From: Cryphonectria parasitica EP155
Taxonomy: Eukaryota; Ascomycota; Sordariomycetes; Diaporthales; Cryphonectriaceae
NCBI RefSeq assembly: GCF_011745365.1
Contig: NW_024468912.1
Location: forward strand, 2,542,001 to 2,606,000
Direction of reading: 5' to 3'
DNA: 64,000 nt
Shown here: positions 50,363 to 62,692 of the stretch, one piece after another
How the letters are laid out: each line of letters begins with the position of its first letter
Numbering within the stretch: the first letter of the stretch is position 1
The notes under the pieces: generated by a model
Told to the model about the DNA's origin: nothing
The model's database searches: none
Seen by the model: only the letters and a program-made list of their open reading frames with translations
Position numbers and translations under genes: made by a program

Positions 50363-52428
50363 CTAGGTCCGCTTGCTGGAACGGGGATCCGTTCCCGTGT
50401 CAGCAGCATTGCGTCCACGGTACTCTGGACTGCCGCGGCGAGAGTGGACGGGGTTGTCATCCCTGCGGAAGTACTGCTCGCGCTCAAGGATGACCTTGAA
50501 GAACTGGATAACCTCGGCCAGCTGGATCTGCTGCTGCTCGCAACAGCCGATGAGATTGAAGAGGGACTGGGCGTCGAGAAGCTGCTTGGCGATGACGGTG
50601 TCTGGCTGGCAAAAGGTGCGGATGCGTAGAGCGCGGGCATCGACACGCATCATGTCGAGTACACCGTTGACGGCGGCGAGGAGGCCGGCCCGCTTGCCGT
50701 AGAAGCGGAAGTCCTCGCTGTGCAGCAGGACCAGGTCGAGCTGGGTCTCGAGGTCGTAGCGGAAGCCCACGACCTTGGGGCGACCGCGTTGCTGCCAGCC
50801 GTCGACGACCTTTTTGTACTTGTCGGCGTCGAGGCGGCCCGAGCTGAACTGGCTGTTGATGTAGCCATCCAGGGCGGTAGTGATGAGGAACTCGAGCTCG
50901 CAGTAGAGGAGGCTCTGCTCGCGAGGGTCCAGAGAGACAGTCAGGCGTGAGGGGCGCTGGCCGCGCTCGCGGGGCCTGCGCGAAGCCGAGGACGTGATGT
51001 CCCTGGCGGAGGTTGTAACGTCCTTGGCAATCTTCATGAGGTTGTTGAGAAAGCCTCGCTTCTTGTGCTGGGAAGGCTGGGCGCCCTCGTGCTCGTGCTC
51101 GTCGTTCTTCTTGTCCTTGTTATTGATGTTGTTGTTGATGTTGTTGCTGTTGTTGCTGCTGTTGTGATTCTCATTACCCTCGTTCTCTTTCTTGGTGCTT
51201 TGGACGGTAGTGGTGGCAGCGGTAGTGGTTGTGGTACGCTCCAGCCAGCCGTGGGTGCCAACCATCTGCTTTCTGACGGGCTGGACGTGGCTGCCCAGGT
51301 AATCGGACAGCGGAGAGTAGTTTCGAGGTGGGTGAGGCAGGTCTTTGTAACGAAGATCGCCTGTCGTGGCGGCGGTCTGGTGCAGACCGCGGCGTTGGGG
51401 AGAATGAATCGACGGGGAGTGGCTCAGGTTCGATCCCATGAGCGAGTTGTCCTTGACCCACTCGGTGTAGGCGGCCTGCAGCGCACTGTCGTCGCTGCCT
51501 CCAGCCTTGCGAACGCGGAGCGGACTGATGTAGGAGGGGTGGGCCTGTCCGAAGTCGTCCTCGGAATAGTAGGAAGAAGAAGAAGAGGCGGAGTAGCTGT
51601 CATCGTCGTATGACTCGCTCTGGACAGGGCTCGCTATCTTGGGCACGCGACGGAGAGGCGGGGTGGAAGGAGGCATAAAGGACGTGGTGGCCTTCTGGGA
51701 GTGATGACCGGGCTGACGCTCGATGACGACGGTCTTCTTGGAGACAGAGCCATACTGGCGGACAGAATCCATGTCGACAGGAGCTGGACGCGGAGTCTTG
51801 CGACGCTCTGGCAGTTCAAACTCACCACCCGTCTGGGAACGAGGCACAGCAGCCTGAACCTGGCCCTTATCACTAGATTTGTTGGAGCGCTTGGCAGGAG
51901 AGCGGGAGCGCGAAGACTGGTTTCGAGCCACGAACAAGTCATCCGGATCGCGCTTGTGGCGGTTGTCACGATCACCACCACCGCGGTGGTCCTTGCTTGG
52001 ACCATGTCGGGACCGAGAAGACTCATAGGCACCACCACGACTCTTATGCGAGGCCATGTGGACCTCTTTGGGAGCCATACCGATCTTGATGGTCTCGGTG
52101 CCGTGGTCCTGTTGACGAGGAGCCTTCTGGGGCGAGTAATGACCCGGGAGACTATGCGTGTGTGTGTGTAAAACTTGTCAGCTGCAGAAGTTCAAAAAGA
52201 CAAAACATAATGGGGTGTAGACACAATGTCGTCCTGACGATTTACTTACGCAGAGGCGAGTCGCTCCATTTGTGAGTCCGTCAGATTTAGATGGAAGTGT
52301 AGACCAAGATCGGTACCCTGACCTTTCGGAGGGGAGGAGGCGGAAGGCTCTTGATTCTGCGTTTGAGGGCCCGAAACTGGAATAAAGGTCCCACGAATCG
52401 GACTGGGAGTGCTTTCAGATAGACTCAT
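50363..52428 (-). CDS. Uncharacterised low-complexity protein with conserved-looking C-terminal domain
   Basis: Two exons, 52250-52428 and 50363-52151 (intron 98 nt, donor GTAAGT, acceptor GCATAG), encode 655 residues. The splice joins ...MERLASA to LPGHYSPQKAPRQQ in frame. The N-terminal 420 residues are disordered: Ser/Arg-rich (RNQSSRSRSPAKRS), a DDDSYSASSSSSYYSEDD patch, poly-Thr/Ala and an Asn-rich stretch (residues ~330-350, from AAC/AAT repeats). The last ~200 residues look globular and helical, starting RPSRLTVSLDPREQSLLYCE and including FRYDLETQLDLVLLHSEDF, FYGKRAGLLAAVNGVLDMM and AEVIQFFKVILEREQYF. I do not recognise this domain. Nuclear localisation is possible from the RS-like and basic patches. 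No function is proposed. Confidence 0.8.
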
Positions 52429-55329
52429 CCCAGAATCAGCTTGGCAGACATGTGTTTTAGGAAGAGGACGAACAATGGTTGAACGAGGTGGAGGAGGTGC
52501 GGTGGCTGCTTCAGTTCAGAGTGGCTGGACGCGAGAGAGAGAGGGAGAAAGAGAGAGAAACAGAGAGAGAGGTACCTAGATCTGATGTTCTTGACAAGAT
52601 CCAAGCAAGACTTCTCTTCCAAGTGCTGATACAGAAAAAGGAGCTTGATGCTAGAGGAGTTGTAGTTGAGTGTAAATCGAGGCCCTTTTGCAAGAGAGAC
52701 GCGTGCTCAATTTGGTTGACAGTGGACAGGCTATTGATCCAGACCTGGTGGCCAGGGGAAAACAACAAACGCGGTCCAAAAGAAAAACAAAAACAAAAAA
52801 AACACCACCAGCTGGAACTGCTCTGCTTTTTGGAGCATCCCAACTTCACCCAGGGTTGGTTCAGGCCCCCAGCCTGCCATGATGGGACCGATAATGAGGG
52901 CTGTGAAAAATGAGGATATCGAGGCAATATAAAAACTTCAACAAAAAAGATCGATATGAGGAGACTGACAAATTCACATACCCACATACTTTTCGACACC
53001 AAATCCTGCCACCATCGACAGTCTTTATCCTGCTGGCTCCACACTGAACGACTACAGCTATTCTTGCATACAAGTGCACCCACTGCAGCATTGTAATGTC
53101 CACCCAGCATTTGAGACCTCATTGCCATGTGTTGCCTAGTTGCAATCCAAAGATCACCATTCAAAGCTAGTATATGGCTACCATCCACTTGGAGTTCAAG
53201 TGCAAGACAAATATAGAAGTTTGGTGATGCACACGACGAATAAACAGATGATGGCTGCTGACGACTTCTCTGCAGCGTGATGCTGAACCACGATCTCTGG
53301 CCTTTCTCTCAGCGAGACATCCGCACTTCGAGGGCGACCATGCATACCAAGAGCAAAAGAGAAGAGAGGAAGATTGAAGACATGATATCACCCATGCAAC
53401 AAGATACACACTATCCGCCCTTGGACAGAACTTCAGCCTTCTCAAAATCAGACCCTTAACGCGCATCACCTTGCCCCTTGATACTCCGTGACACTCCTTG
53501 ACACTCTGTGCCATATAATCGAGGCCTGTAAAAGAGGGCTGAAAGAGGGCTGAACTTGAAACAATGCAATCATGACGCTGATCTTTGATAGAAACATGCT
53601 TGATTCTCATGCTTAAGAGGTTTGGAGACTGAGCATGTGTCAGAGAAGAGGGGGGGTTGAGGAAGAAGAGAGAGAAATGGTGGTTTCTTCTTCAAATCAA
53701 GTCACAAATTCTGGCTGAATATCATTCTTATTCCTGAATTGTTCTGACGCATTGTGTTTGTGTGGGAAGGCCAAGTTATGATGATCAAGAGCAAATGGTG
53801 TGTTGACCGGTTGGACGATGATGTTGTTGTTATATTTTCCCTAATACATGATTCATGGCGGGCGGCTTTGACGAGTGAGTGGCCCGATGGTTCCGTGGGT
53901 GGAGCAAGGTGTGGCTGGTGTATTTGTGGCTTGTCGTCAAGTGGCTTCCTGGCGTTCTTTCCTTCCCGACTTTCGTAGCCGTGCCTGGTTGAACCCCTCC
54001 TGCCCTCCTAACTATTATACACTAGTAATGGAGTAGTAATTAGTACATAGTACGGATCCGTATCTCTGACTGGGCGCTCTGACAGTTCTCTGACGTGCTT
54101 TCTCCTTCCCTCTCTGCACAGTGCTGACATGTGGTAAGTAAATGGTCTAGTCTAGTCAAATCTCTGTCTCCCTCTCCCCACTCCACTCCAACACCTACTG
54201 TACTATGCAATAACCTCGCATACTTTTATGCACACATTGCTCCCCCCCCTGTTGCCGTTCCCAATTCCCGGGACGCCTCAAAATTGAGTGATGGATCCAC
54301 AGGAGTCACCAGAGACCACGAACCCACATGCACAACAGGACCTGCCCTGTCGCACTTCTGCTCCGCCAAGCATCTTCCTTTATGATGCCATCGGGCTTCT
54401 CTTCCTTTCTCTCCGTCCCTACCACCCACACCTCCTTCTGTTACTGTCTTTCACTACCGGAGTAACTACTTCTTCTAACACAGCACTATTGTGTACTATG
54501 GCATGTATGCATGAGGTCTCTCATCCTGCCAACCGCCCTCACCCCCCCCCCCCCCCTCCCTACCTACCCTACAATCCTCCTGGAATTAGTCGAGGTCTCA
54601 GCATCTGTCTATCTTCCTTTCTTTCTTTCCTCCTCTAACAGGTACGATTGGGTCCTCACCTGAGCGCCTGTTGATCACTCCCGCCCTGTTGGACCCGGGT
54701 GACCAGCCACGATGGGCTCTCTGAATCGGGAAAGGCCTGCCTCCGTCGTGCTATGGTACCATGTACAGAGTATATATGTACTAAGTATGTTTGGTAATTT
54801 ATATGGGTCACCTGTAGCGGTTAGGGCAGGACATGATGCCGTTCGAGGTAGCCGCAACGCCAGACCTCTCGGGGCTACGGCATGCTCTTGTTGGCGAGGC
54901 CATGAAGTGGGTCATTCATCCCGACTTGCCTTGCCGCAGCCCACTCGTCTACAATGACACTTATCCCGATGTCCTCTTCCGGCCGTCTCACCTCGGCCCT
55001 GTCTTTTTTGCCCTCTTCTTTTTATTTCCAATCTAACTAGGTACCTTATGTCTCCTGAGAATATATAGTAGTAGACCATGGCCAGCCGCTTTCTAATCGA
55101 GACACACACACACGCACACGTACTTTTCCTCCTCGTACTTTGGACATCTTACCTCTCGCCTCTCAGTCTGCACCAGAGGATAGATCATCTGTGATATAAT
55201 TACTTGCTGTACTCTTCGGTCCTCCCCAGCACACACACATACACACTCTCTCTATTCCAGTCCTTGACTGCCCCTTTCATTTTTCTTGCATCACTCCAGC
55301 ATTGCACAGCCACCTTTCGTGCACGTCAT
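52429..55329. other. 2.9-kb divergent gene-free region
   Basis: Between the starts of the 655-aa protein and the monooxygenase. It begins with a GA-rich tract (52530-52575) upstream of the 655-aa protein, and contains C15 at 54542-54556 and many TAGTAC/TACTAT words (54005-54060). Frames on both strands, up to 225 codons on the minus strand at 52511-53188, read as low-complexity or random sequence. No gene is supported. Confidence 0.5.
54542..54556. repeat. C15 homopolymer
   Basis: Fifteen consecutive C, the longest of at least a dozen G or C homopolymers of nine or more in the window. Confidence 0.95.
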
Positions 55330-57592
55330 ATGCTCTTAAATTCTCTAGACAACCAAGAGATGGAAACACAGCCTGCAAGACAGTCGGCCGAGCCCAACTA
55401 TGATATTGGTACTGTGCCCAGCCACTGACTTTGTCGTTATTGTCCTTGTTGTTCTACATGCTCCCCTCTCGGGTAGTCTTCACGGCCACTGATCCTGACT
55501 TGGTGTCCTCTAGTAATCATCGGCGCTGGGCCCGTGGGGCTTATGCTGTCAACCTGTCTTGTACGATGGGGCTACAGGGTCAAGCATATCGACAACAGGG
55601 CCGAGCCTACGCCGACCGGCCGTGCGGATGGCATTCAGCCGAGGTCGCTGGATCTGCTGCGCAACATGGGTCTCAAGTCTGCTATTATGGCGCACAAGCC
55701 GGCTAGGGTCTACGAGGTCGCCTTCTGGGACCCCCAACGGGATGGCAAGGGCATCGGCCGGACGGGCACGTGGGCCAGCTGCCCGAGTTTCATTGATGCG
55801 AGGTACCCCTTCACCACTCTCCTGCACCAGGGCCTCATCGAGCGCGTCTTCATTGCCGACCTCGAGAAGAACGGGGCCAAGATCCAGCGGCCTTGGACCA
55901 TCAAGGGTTTCAGCGTGGACGAGGAAGCCAACCCCGAGTTCCCAGTAGAGGTCCAGCTGGAGCATATCGACGGTACCGCCCGGGAGAGCGTTAGGGCCAG
56001 GTACCTCTTCAGCGGGGAGGGAGCAAGGTCCTTTGTGAGAGAACAACTGAAGATAGGCATCAAGCACAAAGACCCGATTGCACATGTCTGGGGCGTCATG
56101 GACGGCGTGGTCAAGACAGACTTTCCAGACATCAAGGTAAGATTGTATATCCCATCTGTTGCGCTGGTGGGTTCTTGGCGGTCACAAAGTGGCGGACGAC
56201 AGGCTGACAGTGTGACGCGGCGGCAATGAGGAAAACAGATGAAATGCACAATACACTCGGCACACGGGTCGATCATGGTCATCCCCCGCGAGAACAGGCT
56301 TGTGCGGCTGTACATCCAGATCGCCTCCTCCACGGATTCCGACTGGAACCCCCGAAAAACGGCCACGGCCGAAGAGGTCCAGGCATCCGCCAAGAGGATC
56401 CTGGAGCCCTACTCGATAGAGTGGGAGTCGGTAGAATGGTACTCTGTGTACCCCATCGGCCAGGGTATCTCGGACCGCTACACCCTGGACCACCGCGTCT
56501 TCCTTGGCGGTGATGCCTGCCACACCCACAGCGTAAGCCGGATCACACCCCTCTCTCTCGCCCCGCGTCTCATGCTGTGTGCAATAGAATAGTGGCAGAA
56601 GCCCAGCTGACAAGGAACATCTGCGATAGCCCAAGGCTGGTCAAGGTATGAACACGGCCTTCCTCGACGCCCAGAACCTCGCGTGGAAGATCCATGCGGT
56701 GGAGGCTGGGTTTGCCGACCGCAGCATTCTGCAGACCTACGAGCCAGAGCGGAAAGAGGTCGCCGAGATGCTGCTGTCATTCGACAACAAGTATGCCAAG
56801 CTGTTCTCCCAGCGGCCACCTGCGGCTAGCGAGGTCGAGGCGGCATCTGGGATCGTACAGGGCGAGAACGCCGCCGAGGACACCGATTTTGTCCGGACCT
56901 TTAAGGAATCATGCGAGTTCACCAGTGGGTACGGCGTTGCCTATGGGCCTAACGCGCTCAACTGGTCGCCAGCACACCCAGTGCAGTCGCAGCTGGTGCA
57001 GCCGGCAGGCATCAAACTGAGAACGGGCCGACTCCTGATCAACGCCGACGTCACACGGGTTGTCGATGCCAACGTCGTGCACCTCGAGCAGCAGATCCCC
57101 TTGAACGGATCCTTCCGGCTCTTTGTGCTGGCAGGTAGGCCGTCTGCCACCAGCCAGGCGCTCAAGGATCTGGCCCACGGCCTCGCTCGCCGGGGCTCCT
57201 TCTATGCCTCGTATGCCCGGCCTGACATCAAGACAGTCTCGCATCACGAACAGGACAACCCGCACAGCCTCTTCTTCACCATTTGCACCGTCCTCGCCGC
57301 GCCACGCACCAGCATCGAGATCAGCCGTGATGTCCCAGAGCTCCTGGCCCGCTACCGCGACCATGTATACGCAGACGACCGGTGGGATCGGCGGGTGCCC
57401 GAGGCGAAGGCATCGGCCCACGCCAAGATGGGCTTTGACGAGGAGCAGGGTGGTGTTGTCGTGGTGAGGCCTGATGGATACGTCGGTATTGTGGTGTCGC
57501 TGGCAGAGGGGAACGGCACAGTGGACGCGCTGAACCAGTATTTTGCTACCTTTTGCACCAAGCATGTGGGAGCCACCGCGTCTCAGCTGTGA
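55330..57592 (+). CDS. FAD-dependent phenol 2-monooxygenase family
   Basis: Flavoprotein aromatic hydroxylase of the phenol 2-monooxygenase type, inserting one oxygen ortho to a phenolic hydroxyl with NADPH. Exons 55330-55408, 55514-56136, 56239-56532 and 56630-57592 give 652 residues; a second in-frame ATG at 55360 would give 642 and is equally possible. The FAD-binding Rossmann motif is VIIGAGPVG (residues 27-35), split by intron 1, with the IDNR acidic end of beta-2. The [13 protein letters not shown] segment is typical. The second FAD motif is [17 protein letters not shown] (Asp326), split by intron 3 between S and P. The C-terminal ~200 residues form the thioredoxin-like domain ([19 protein letters not shown]). 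No biosynthetic neighbours are seen, so a catabolic or detoxifying role is as likely as secondary metabolism. Confidence 0.92.
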
Positions 57593-57782
57593 TAAAGGGG
57601 GGTACAAACAAGGTGCCGTTCTGCCGAGCGCTGGTGTCTCTCGCTCGGTCCAAACCTAGGAAGGAGAGAAACATGTGTATGTAATTATATGCTGTATAAT
57701 CATCATCATCATCATCATGATACTTGTTGAGGCCTTGACTGAGGAACCAGGCCCTGGTCAGGCCATCACCTTGTGTATATAG

Positions 57783-57823
<41 letters not shown>

Positions 57824-60040
57824 ATATGTTTGTTGTCCCTTGTGTTTGTTTGTAAATCATGTCATAGACTGACGAAATGCCTGCGTACTAGTCTTTAACT
57901 TTGTTGCTTGCATATGTAAAGATGAAGAACAAGAAGAAGATTAAAAGAGTCAAAGATGGTTCGAGAACATCGGGAGAGTCCGCTCACAAACAAATGGTTT
58001 GGGAGGCGCCTCTCGAAAGTGTCGGAAGGTACGTACTTAGCTAGTAGTATCACGCCTGTGCACAAGTAAAACAGAAGGAACAGGCAGGGCCAATACAGCG
58101 GGTTGACATGGACCAGATTGCTAGAAGCACACATTGACAACAATCAACACAAAGCTTCGGTGGTCACACCTGCATGACAGCTTTCCTTTTTACGTAAACC
58201 CCTGCACAAGCCACAAAAGAACATCATTGTCGAAACAAAAGACAGCGGTGATGAATGATCATGATGGACCCATATGTGCGCATAGTTGTGTACATATATA
58301 TCTACATGTACATATGTATTGATCCATCTATGCATCTTGAAAAGGCCTCAGACCCTGGGACAACTTTCCTATGAATCTTACCCAGGAGATATGAGAGAGC
58401 AGTGCGGGGGTCAATCAAAGTCAACAAACTTGTTTGTCAGTCAACAGCTGGTCACGGGTAAGGCTTGACGCGCTAGGGAACACCCAGACTGAGCTAGACC
58501 CAGAAAAGGTTGTGGGCGCTGTTGGCCAGTGCTTTGCTGGAGAGCCCGCAAGCCAACAAAAGGCCTAGAAACGTTTAGGCTCAGACATAAAAGGGGCCAC
58601 TAAGGCCCTGTCAGCGCTCAGACCCAGGTAGGCGGGTAGGTAGGCGCGCCCGGCACCGGAAAATCCTTAAGATCGACGACATACCGACCTCACACCTGAA
58701 GTGCCCAAACGGGCCTGTACATTGGCCCATCGCCTGCCACAATCACCCCTGCCCAGCTCACAGCCAGCCTTTCCTCTTCATCGAGACCTCAACATGAGCC
58801 TTCTGCTCCTCTCCGGCTAGACATTGATCGCATTTTTGTTTAGACATATCCTCTTTTCGGAGGCCACCGCGCTGGTGTTTGCCTCAGTCTTTTCTAGCCC
58901 AGCCCAGCCCGCTTCTCTGTCCCATACCCCAGGGGAGACCAGCGTCAAACGACCCAGGTGATGTTGTCAGGTATATGGCCACGGTAGTGAATGGCAAATG
59001 ATAGGCACGTTCCATTTGAGGAGAAAAGACCGATGAAAACTGTCCCGCCTGTTTGGGTTGTGCGGCAGAACCAGTATCCCTCGAGCTGATTTGAGGCTGA
59101 GTGTGATATTCCTGGTTCTGTTTGCGAAGGGGGGGTGTGAGCGAGGTTGTATTTCGTGATGGGCGCTAGGGAGAGGAGGAAGAATTCAAGTCAACCTGTG
59201 GTACGTTGCCATAAGCCTTTCAGTTCTGGTGGGTGGGAAACTGCTGTGTCTGTGTCGGAGAGGACTATGGTGCTGCAAGTGCGTGCCAGATTGCCGGCTC
59301 TGTCCTGGTCGTGGCGTCTACTATTACATCACAAACCCCTGGAGGGTGACGTGCCCTCTTTCGAGATGTTGGGCCTCTCTGGGATAATGATGGGGTCTCA
59401 TGCGTACGGGGTATGATGTATGGTCTTGGGACGTAACGCCCTGGTGAGCTTGGTGCGTGCTGTGGGTGTGGTCTGGACGCCGTGGGGCTAAGCATGTGAG
59501 GCGGTCGTGAGGTCGCGATTGCTTCTGGGTGCGTTGCTATGGCTCGCGTTTTCACGTGTGAGCTGCTATGGTGAAGCAACGCGTGACCTGGACTGTTTTG
59601 ACGCTACTGTCACATGCATTCACAGCAGTTCGCGTTCTTGGTGTTTCCATAAACCCAGACCACCTTGCGTTTCTCTGTTGCCCTCTCCCTCCTTTCTCTC
59701 TTTCCTCTGCAACAACCACAACACCACGAGAATCTAGACACGTCAGACTGCACTGCCAACTGCCACTCCATCTGCAACTGCAAGCAACTTCAAGCATCAG
59801 CAAGCACTGGACAAGCACTTGACTAGCAACAACGAGCACCTGACAAGCTTTCGCTTCTCAGTCGAACATAACAAACCCCCTTTCGCGCATTCGTACATTC
59901 GCACCTGCAACCAGGCGCCCTTCCTTCACGCATTCGCGTTTTCTTCCCTCGTCACTTCGATTCTCTGACCATCGCACTCACCTTCATTCACCGTCTTTTT
60001 TCATCATCATCACCGGCAAGAGCCCGTTATCTCTCTGACA
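57593..60040. other. 2.4-kb intergenic region with ULP1 leader
   Basis: Contains a CAT repeat (57700-57719), a TA microsatellite (57786-57819) and no gene. The final ~350 bp before the SUMO-protease start is C/A-rich (CAACCACAACACC, GCAAGCAACTTCAAGC), typical of a fungal 5' leader. Frames in the 59.1-59.8 kb stretch overlap on both strands and have no motifs. Confidence 0.55.
57786..57819. repeat. (TA)n microsatellite
   Basis: Seventeen TA dinucleotides about 190 bp downstream of the monooxygenase stop codon. Confidence 0.97.
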
Positions 60041-62692
60041 ATGTTCCGCAAGATTCTTCAGGCGACGGGCGTCCCCCGCGGCAACCATAACTCTCCTCGC
60101 TCCCCCCAGCTCGACAGCACTGGAGATGTCATCATGTCCGATGCCCCTGCCTCAGTTAACGTTACCACACGCGTCAATACCGTCTCCAGCTTCTACACCA
60201 AGAACCTTGGTCCCAAGATTGACCCTGCCATCGCTGCTGTCGCTGGAGGCATTCACCGCGGTGTCAAACGCGCCGCTGATACCTTCTACACCGGTCGTGA
60301 CCGTCTCTTCACTGCCTATGTCGAGACCAAGCAGTCCACCGACGATGGACTCATCTTCAAGCGCTTCAAGCGCCTCCCCATTGATCCTGAGCTGGCCACA
60401 TCCAAGGCCGAGCTCACCAACACCCTGCCTGTCGACTACCTCAAGACCCTCCCTGACAGCGACTTTTGCTGGACCAAGGACCCCCTCGCCTATCTCGGCA
60501 TCCGCAATCACACGCTCGTCGCCGAGTTTATAGTAGACATCGCCGAGGGCATAAGGAACAACCGCTTCGTCCCGTTCCCCAACATTCACCACCCCATCGA
60601 CCCTCGCGACCTCCCCGCGTCTGTCGTCAGCACCCTGCAGATTACTGGCAAGGACCAGATTCTGAGCATTCTCCTCCACAACTACATGATGCAGACCGAG
60701 AAGCGCAATGACAAGGCGGCCTTCTTGGACAGCGGCACGCGGCTGCTGGAACGCCTTGACAGCTTCATTAAGGCCCATAACCACACCTACCACCCCGATG
60801 GCCGCCTCGCCACCTACAAGGAGCTTGGGCTCAAGCCGTACGGACCCCTGAAGCTCCCGTACAAGAAGCTCGGCGGAGACCCACTGGTGGAGCGCGAGCG
60901 GATGATGGGCACCATCCGCTGCCTCGAATTCATCCTGTCCCACCGCGACCTCTATAACCAGCTGTTCCCGACACATACGTTTGCCGGCATCATTGCCGAT
61001 TTCGACGCCATCCGCAGGGACCAGCTTCCTCCCAGCTACGTGGACTGGCCTGGCAAGTATGAGAAGGTTCCCGGTGACTACCCCGAGGGCGGTATGGCCG
61101 AAGCCCTTTTTGACGATGTCGCCATGTGCGAATTCCAGCCAGTCAGGCTGTGGGATGATTTCCACCCCAGCCCTGGTAAGAACATCACCGTTCAGGACTA
61201 CGATACCCCTCACCGCCGCGCGATGAAGAAGAACGAGATCGTCTACGACGCACAGGGCCACGCCCGTGCCTACAAACCGGCCCTCCGAAAGGAAGGGGGT
61301 GCCGATACTACCACCAAGAAGAACGCGACCTTTATGCCCGGCCAGGTCGCCTTCTACGTCCCTTCGAACAACCAGCCTGTCCGGAAGCTTGATCCGAAGC
61401 TGAAGTCACACAAGCTTAAGATAGAGCTTCCCGAGATCTACGCCGCCCAGAATGCCGCTGCTGATGCCGCCGCGGCCAAGGCTGAGCAGATCGCGTCGCA
61501 GTCTGCCGAGGCACGCGCTCGACGTGAGGTTCAGAAGGCGATCGAGAAAGATTACGACTGGAATGCGGAGCATGCTTCCTGGAAGGATTTGAGGCCCCTA
61601 CCCAAGGTCAAGTACGAGAACGTCGACGACTTCTTCGCCAGGGACAGCGAGGGTATCTTCGGCAGCCCTGCGGACCTCACCATCAGCCAGGAGAAGCAGG
61701 ACGAGCTCGACCTCCGAGTGCAGCTGATCGCCGAGGCCAAGTACCAGACCGAGCGCGAGGCAATAGCCGAGAAGAAGCGCGAGGAGGAAGAGGAGCGCAA
61801 GAAGGCCGAGGAGCAGCGGCGTATCGAGGAAGAGGCCATCAGGCAGGCCGAGGAGGAACGTCGCCGAGCCGAGGAGGAACTTCGTGCCACTGAGCAGGCT
61901 CGCCTGCGGGAGGAGGACGAGCGTCTTGCCGCCTCCGGCCAGCTCCGCCAGCCCCACGACTCCATCATCTCCGAGCTTCCAGACGGGTGGTTCGAGAGGG
62001 TCAGCAACACACTGCGTGCCCGCAGCAACGCAGAACTGGCCAAGACCCCGGAGGGTATCTCCCTCCAGCGAAAGGACTTCGAGACCGTTGTCCCCCGAAA
62101 CCAGTGGCTGAATGACGAGATCGTCAACGCCGCGCTGTTGCACCTCGGAAACTACGTCAACCAGAAGGTGGGCATTAAGAACCCCCGCCTGCAGACGCCC
62201 AAGATCCAGGTGTTCAACTCGTTTGTCGGGAAGAACCTCGCCGAAGACAGGCCCATCACAGAGCGCATGATGCGCCGGGCAGGCATCAGGAAGGACAACT
62301 TCCTCGACATCGAGACGATCCTCGTGCCAATCTGCCGAGGGAGGCACTGGACCCTCGTGGTCATCAGGCCCAAGCACCGGGAGATCTTCCACCTGGACTC
62401 CCTGAGCCCGGCTGGAAACGCCGGCCTGAAGAACAAGGCCCGCGAGTGGGTGCGCGGCATCCTCGACGATGCCTTTGTTGAGAGCGAATGGACTCTCAAA
62501 TCCGTGGCCTCGCCACAGCAGTCCAACTCGGACGACTGTGGCGTCCACACCATCACCAACGGAGTCTGTGTCGGATTGGGCATTGACCCATCCACATACA
62601 CCTCGGCAGAAATGCCACTCCAGCGGCTGCGTGTGGCGGCCATACTCCTCAACGAGGGGTTCAAAGGAGATTTCTCCCTGGACGGACTGTGA
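60041..62692 (+). CDS. ULP1: Ulp1-type SUMO protease
   Basis: C48 cysteine protease that matures SUMO and removes it from conjugates. One exon, 883 residues. The C-terminal catalytic domain (from ~680) has PRNQWLNDEIVNAALLHL, GRHWTLVVI, IFHLDSLSP and QQSNSDDCGVHT. The catalytic set is complete: His769, Asp786, Gln827 and Cys833. A Glu/Arg/Lys/Ala-rich coiled coil covers about residues 565-640 (KKREEEEERKKAEEQRRIEE). The N-terminal 500 residues have little low complexity and no domain I recognise; in Ulp1 this part usually directs nuclear-pore location. Similarity of the catalytic domain to Ulp1 rather than Ulp2 is inferred from the position at the C terminus and the absence of the Ulp2 insert. 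Confidence 0.9.
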   Translation: MFRKILQATGVPRGNHNSPRSPQLDSTGDVIMSDAPASVNVTTRVNTVSSFYTKNLGPKIDPAIAAVAGGIHRGVKRAADTFYTGRDRLFTAYVETKQSTDDGLIFKRFKRLPIDPELATSKAELTNTLPVDYLKTLPDSDFCWTKDPLAYLGIRNHTLVAEFIVDIAEGIRNNRFVPFPNIHHPIDPRDLPASVVSTLQITGKDQILSILLHNYMMQTEKRNDKAAFLDSGTRLLERLDSFIKAHNHTYHPDGRLATYKELGLKPYGPLKLPYKKLGGDPLVERERMMGTIRCLEFILSHRDLYNQLFPTHTFAGIIADFDAIRRDQLPPSYVDWPGKYEKVPGDYPEGGMAEALFDDVAMCEFQPVRLWDDFHPSPGKNITVQDYDTPHRRAMKKNEIVYDAQGHARAYKPALRKEGGADTTTKKNATFMPGQVAFYVPSNNQPVRKLDPKLKSHKLKIELPEIYAAQNAAADAAAAKAEQIASQSAEARARREVQKAIEKDYDWNAEHASWKDLRPLPKVKYENVDDFFARDSEGIFGSPADLTISQEKQDELDLRVQLIAEAKYQTEREAIAEKKREEEEERKKAEEQRRIEEEAIRQAEEERRRAEEELRATEQARLREEDERLAASGQLRQPHDSIISELPDGWFERVSNTLRARSNAELAKTPEGISLQRKDFETVVPRNQWLNDEIVNAALLHLGNYVNQKVGIKNPRLQTPKIQVFNSFVGKNLAEDRPITERMMRRAGIRKDNFLDIETILVPICRGRHWTLVVIRPKHREIFHLDSLSPAGNAGLKNKAREWVRGILDDAFVESEWTLKSVASPQQSNSDDCGVHTITNGVCVGLGIDPSTYTSAEMPLQRLRVAAILLNEGFKGDFSLDGL

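Noticed and set aside
52511..53188. 225-codon minus-strand frame upstream of the 655-aa protein
   Set aside because: It ends in a translation of a GA/CT-rich tract (SLSVSLSFSLSLS) and has no recognisable domain.
60152..61261. 369-codon and 436-codon minus-strand frames opposite ULP1
   Set aside because: Antisense of the SUMO-protease gene; long because of strong third-position C/G preference.
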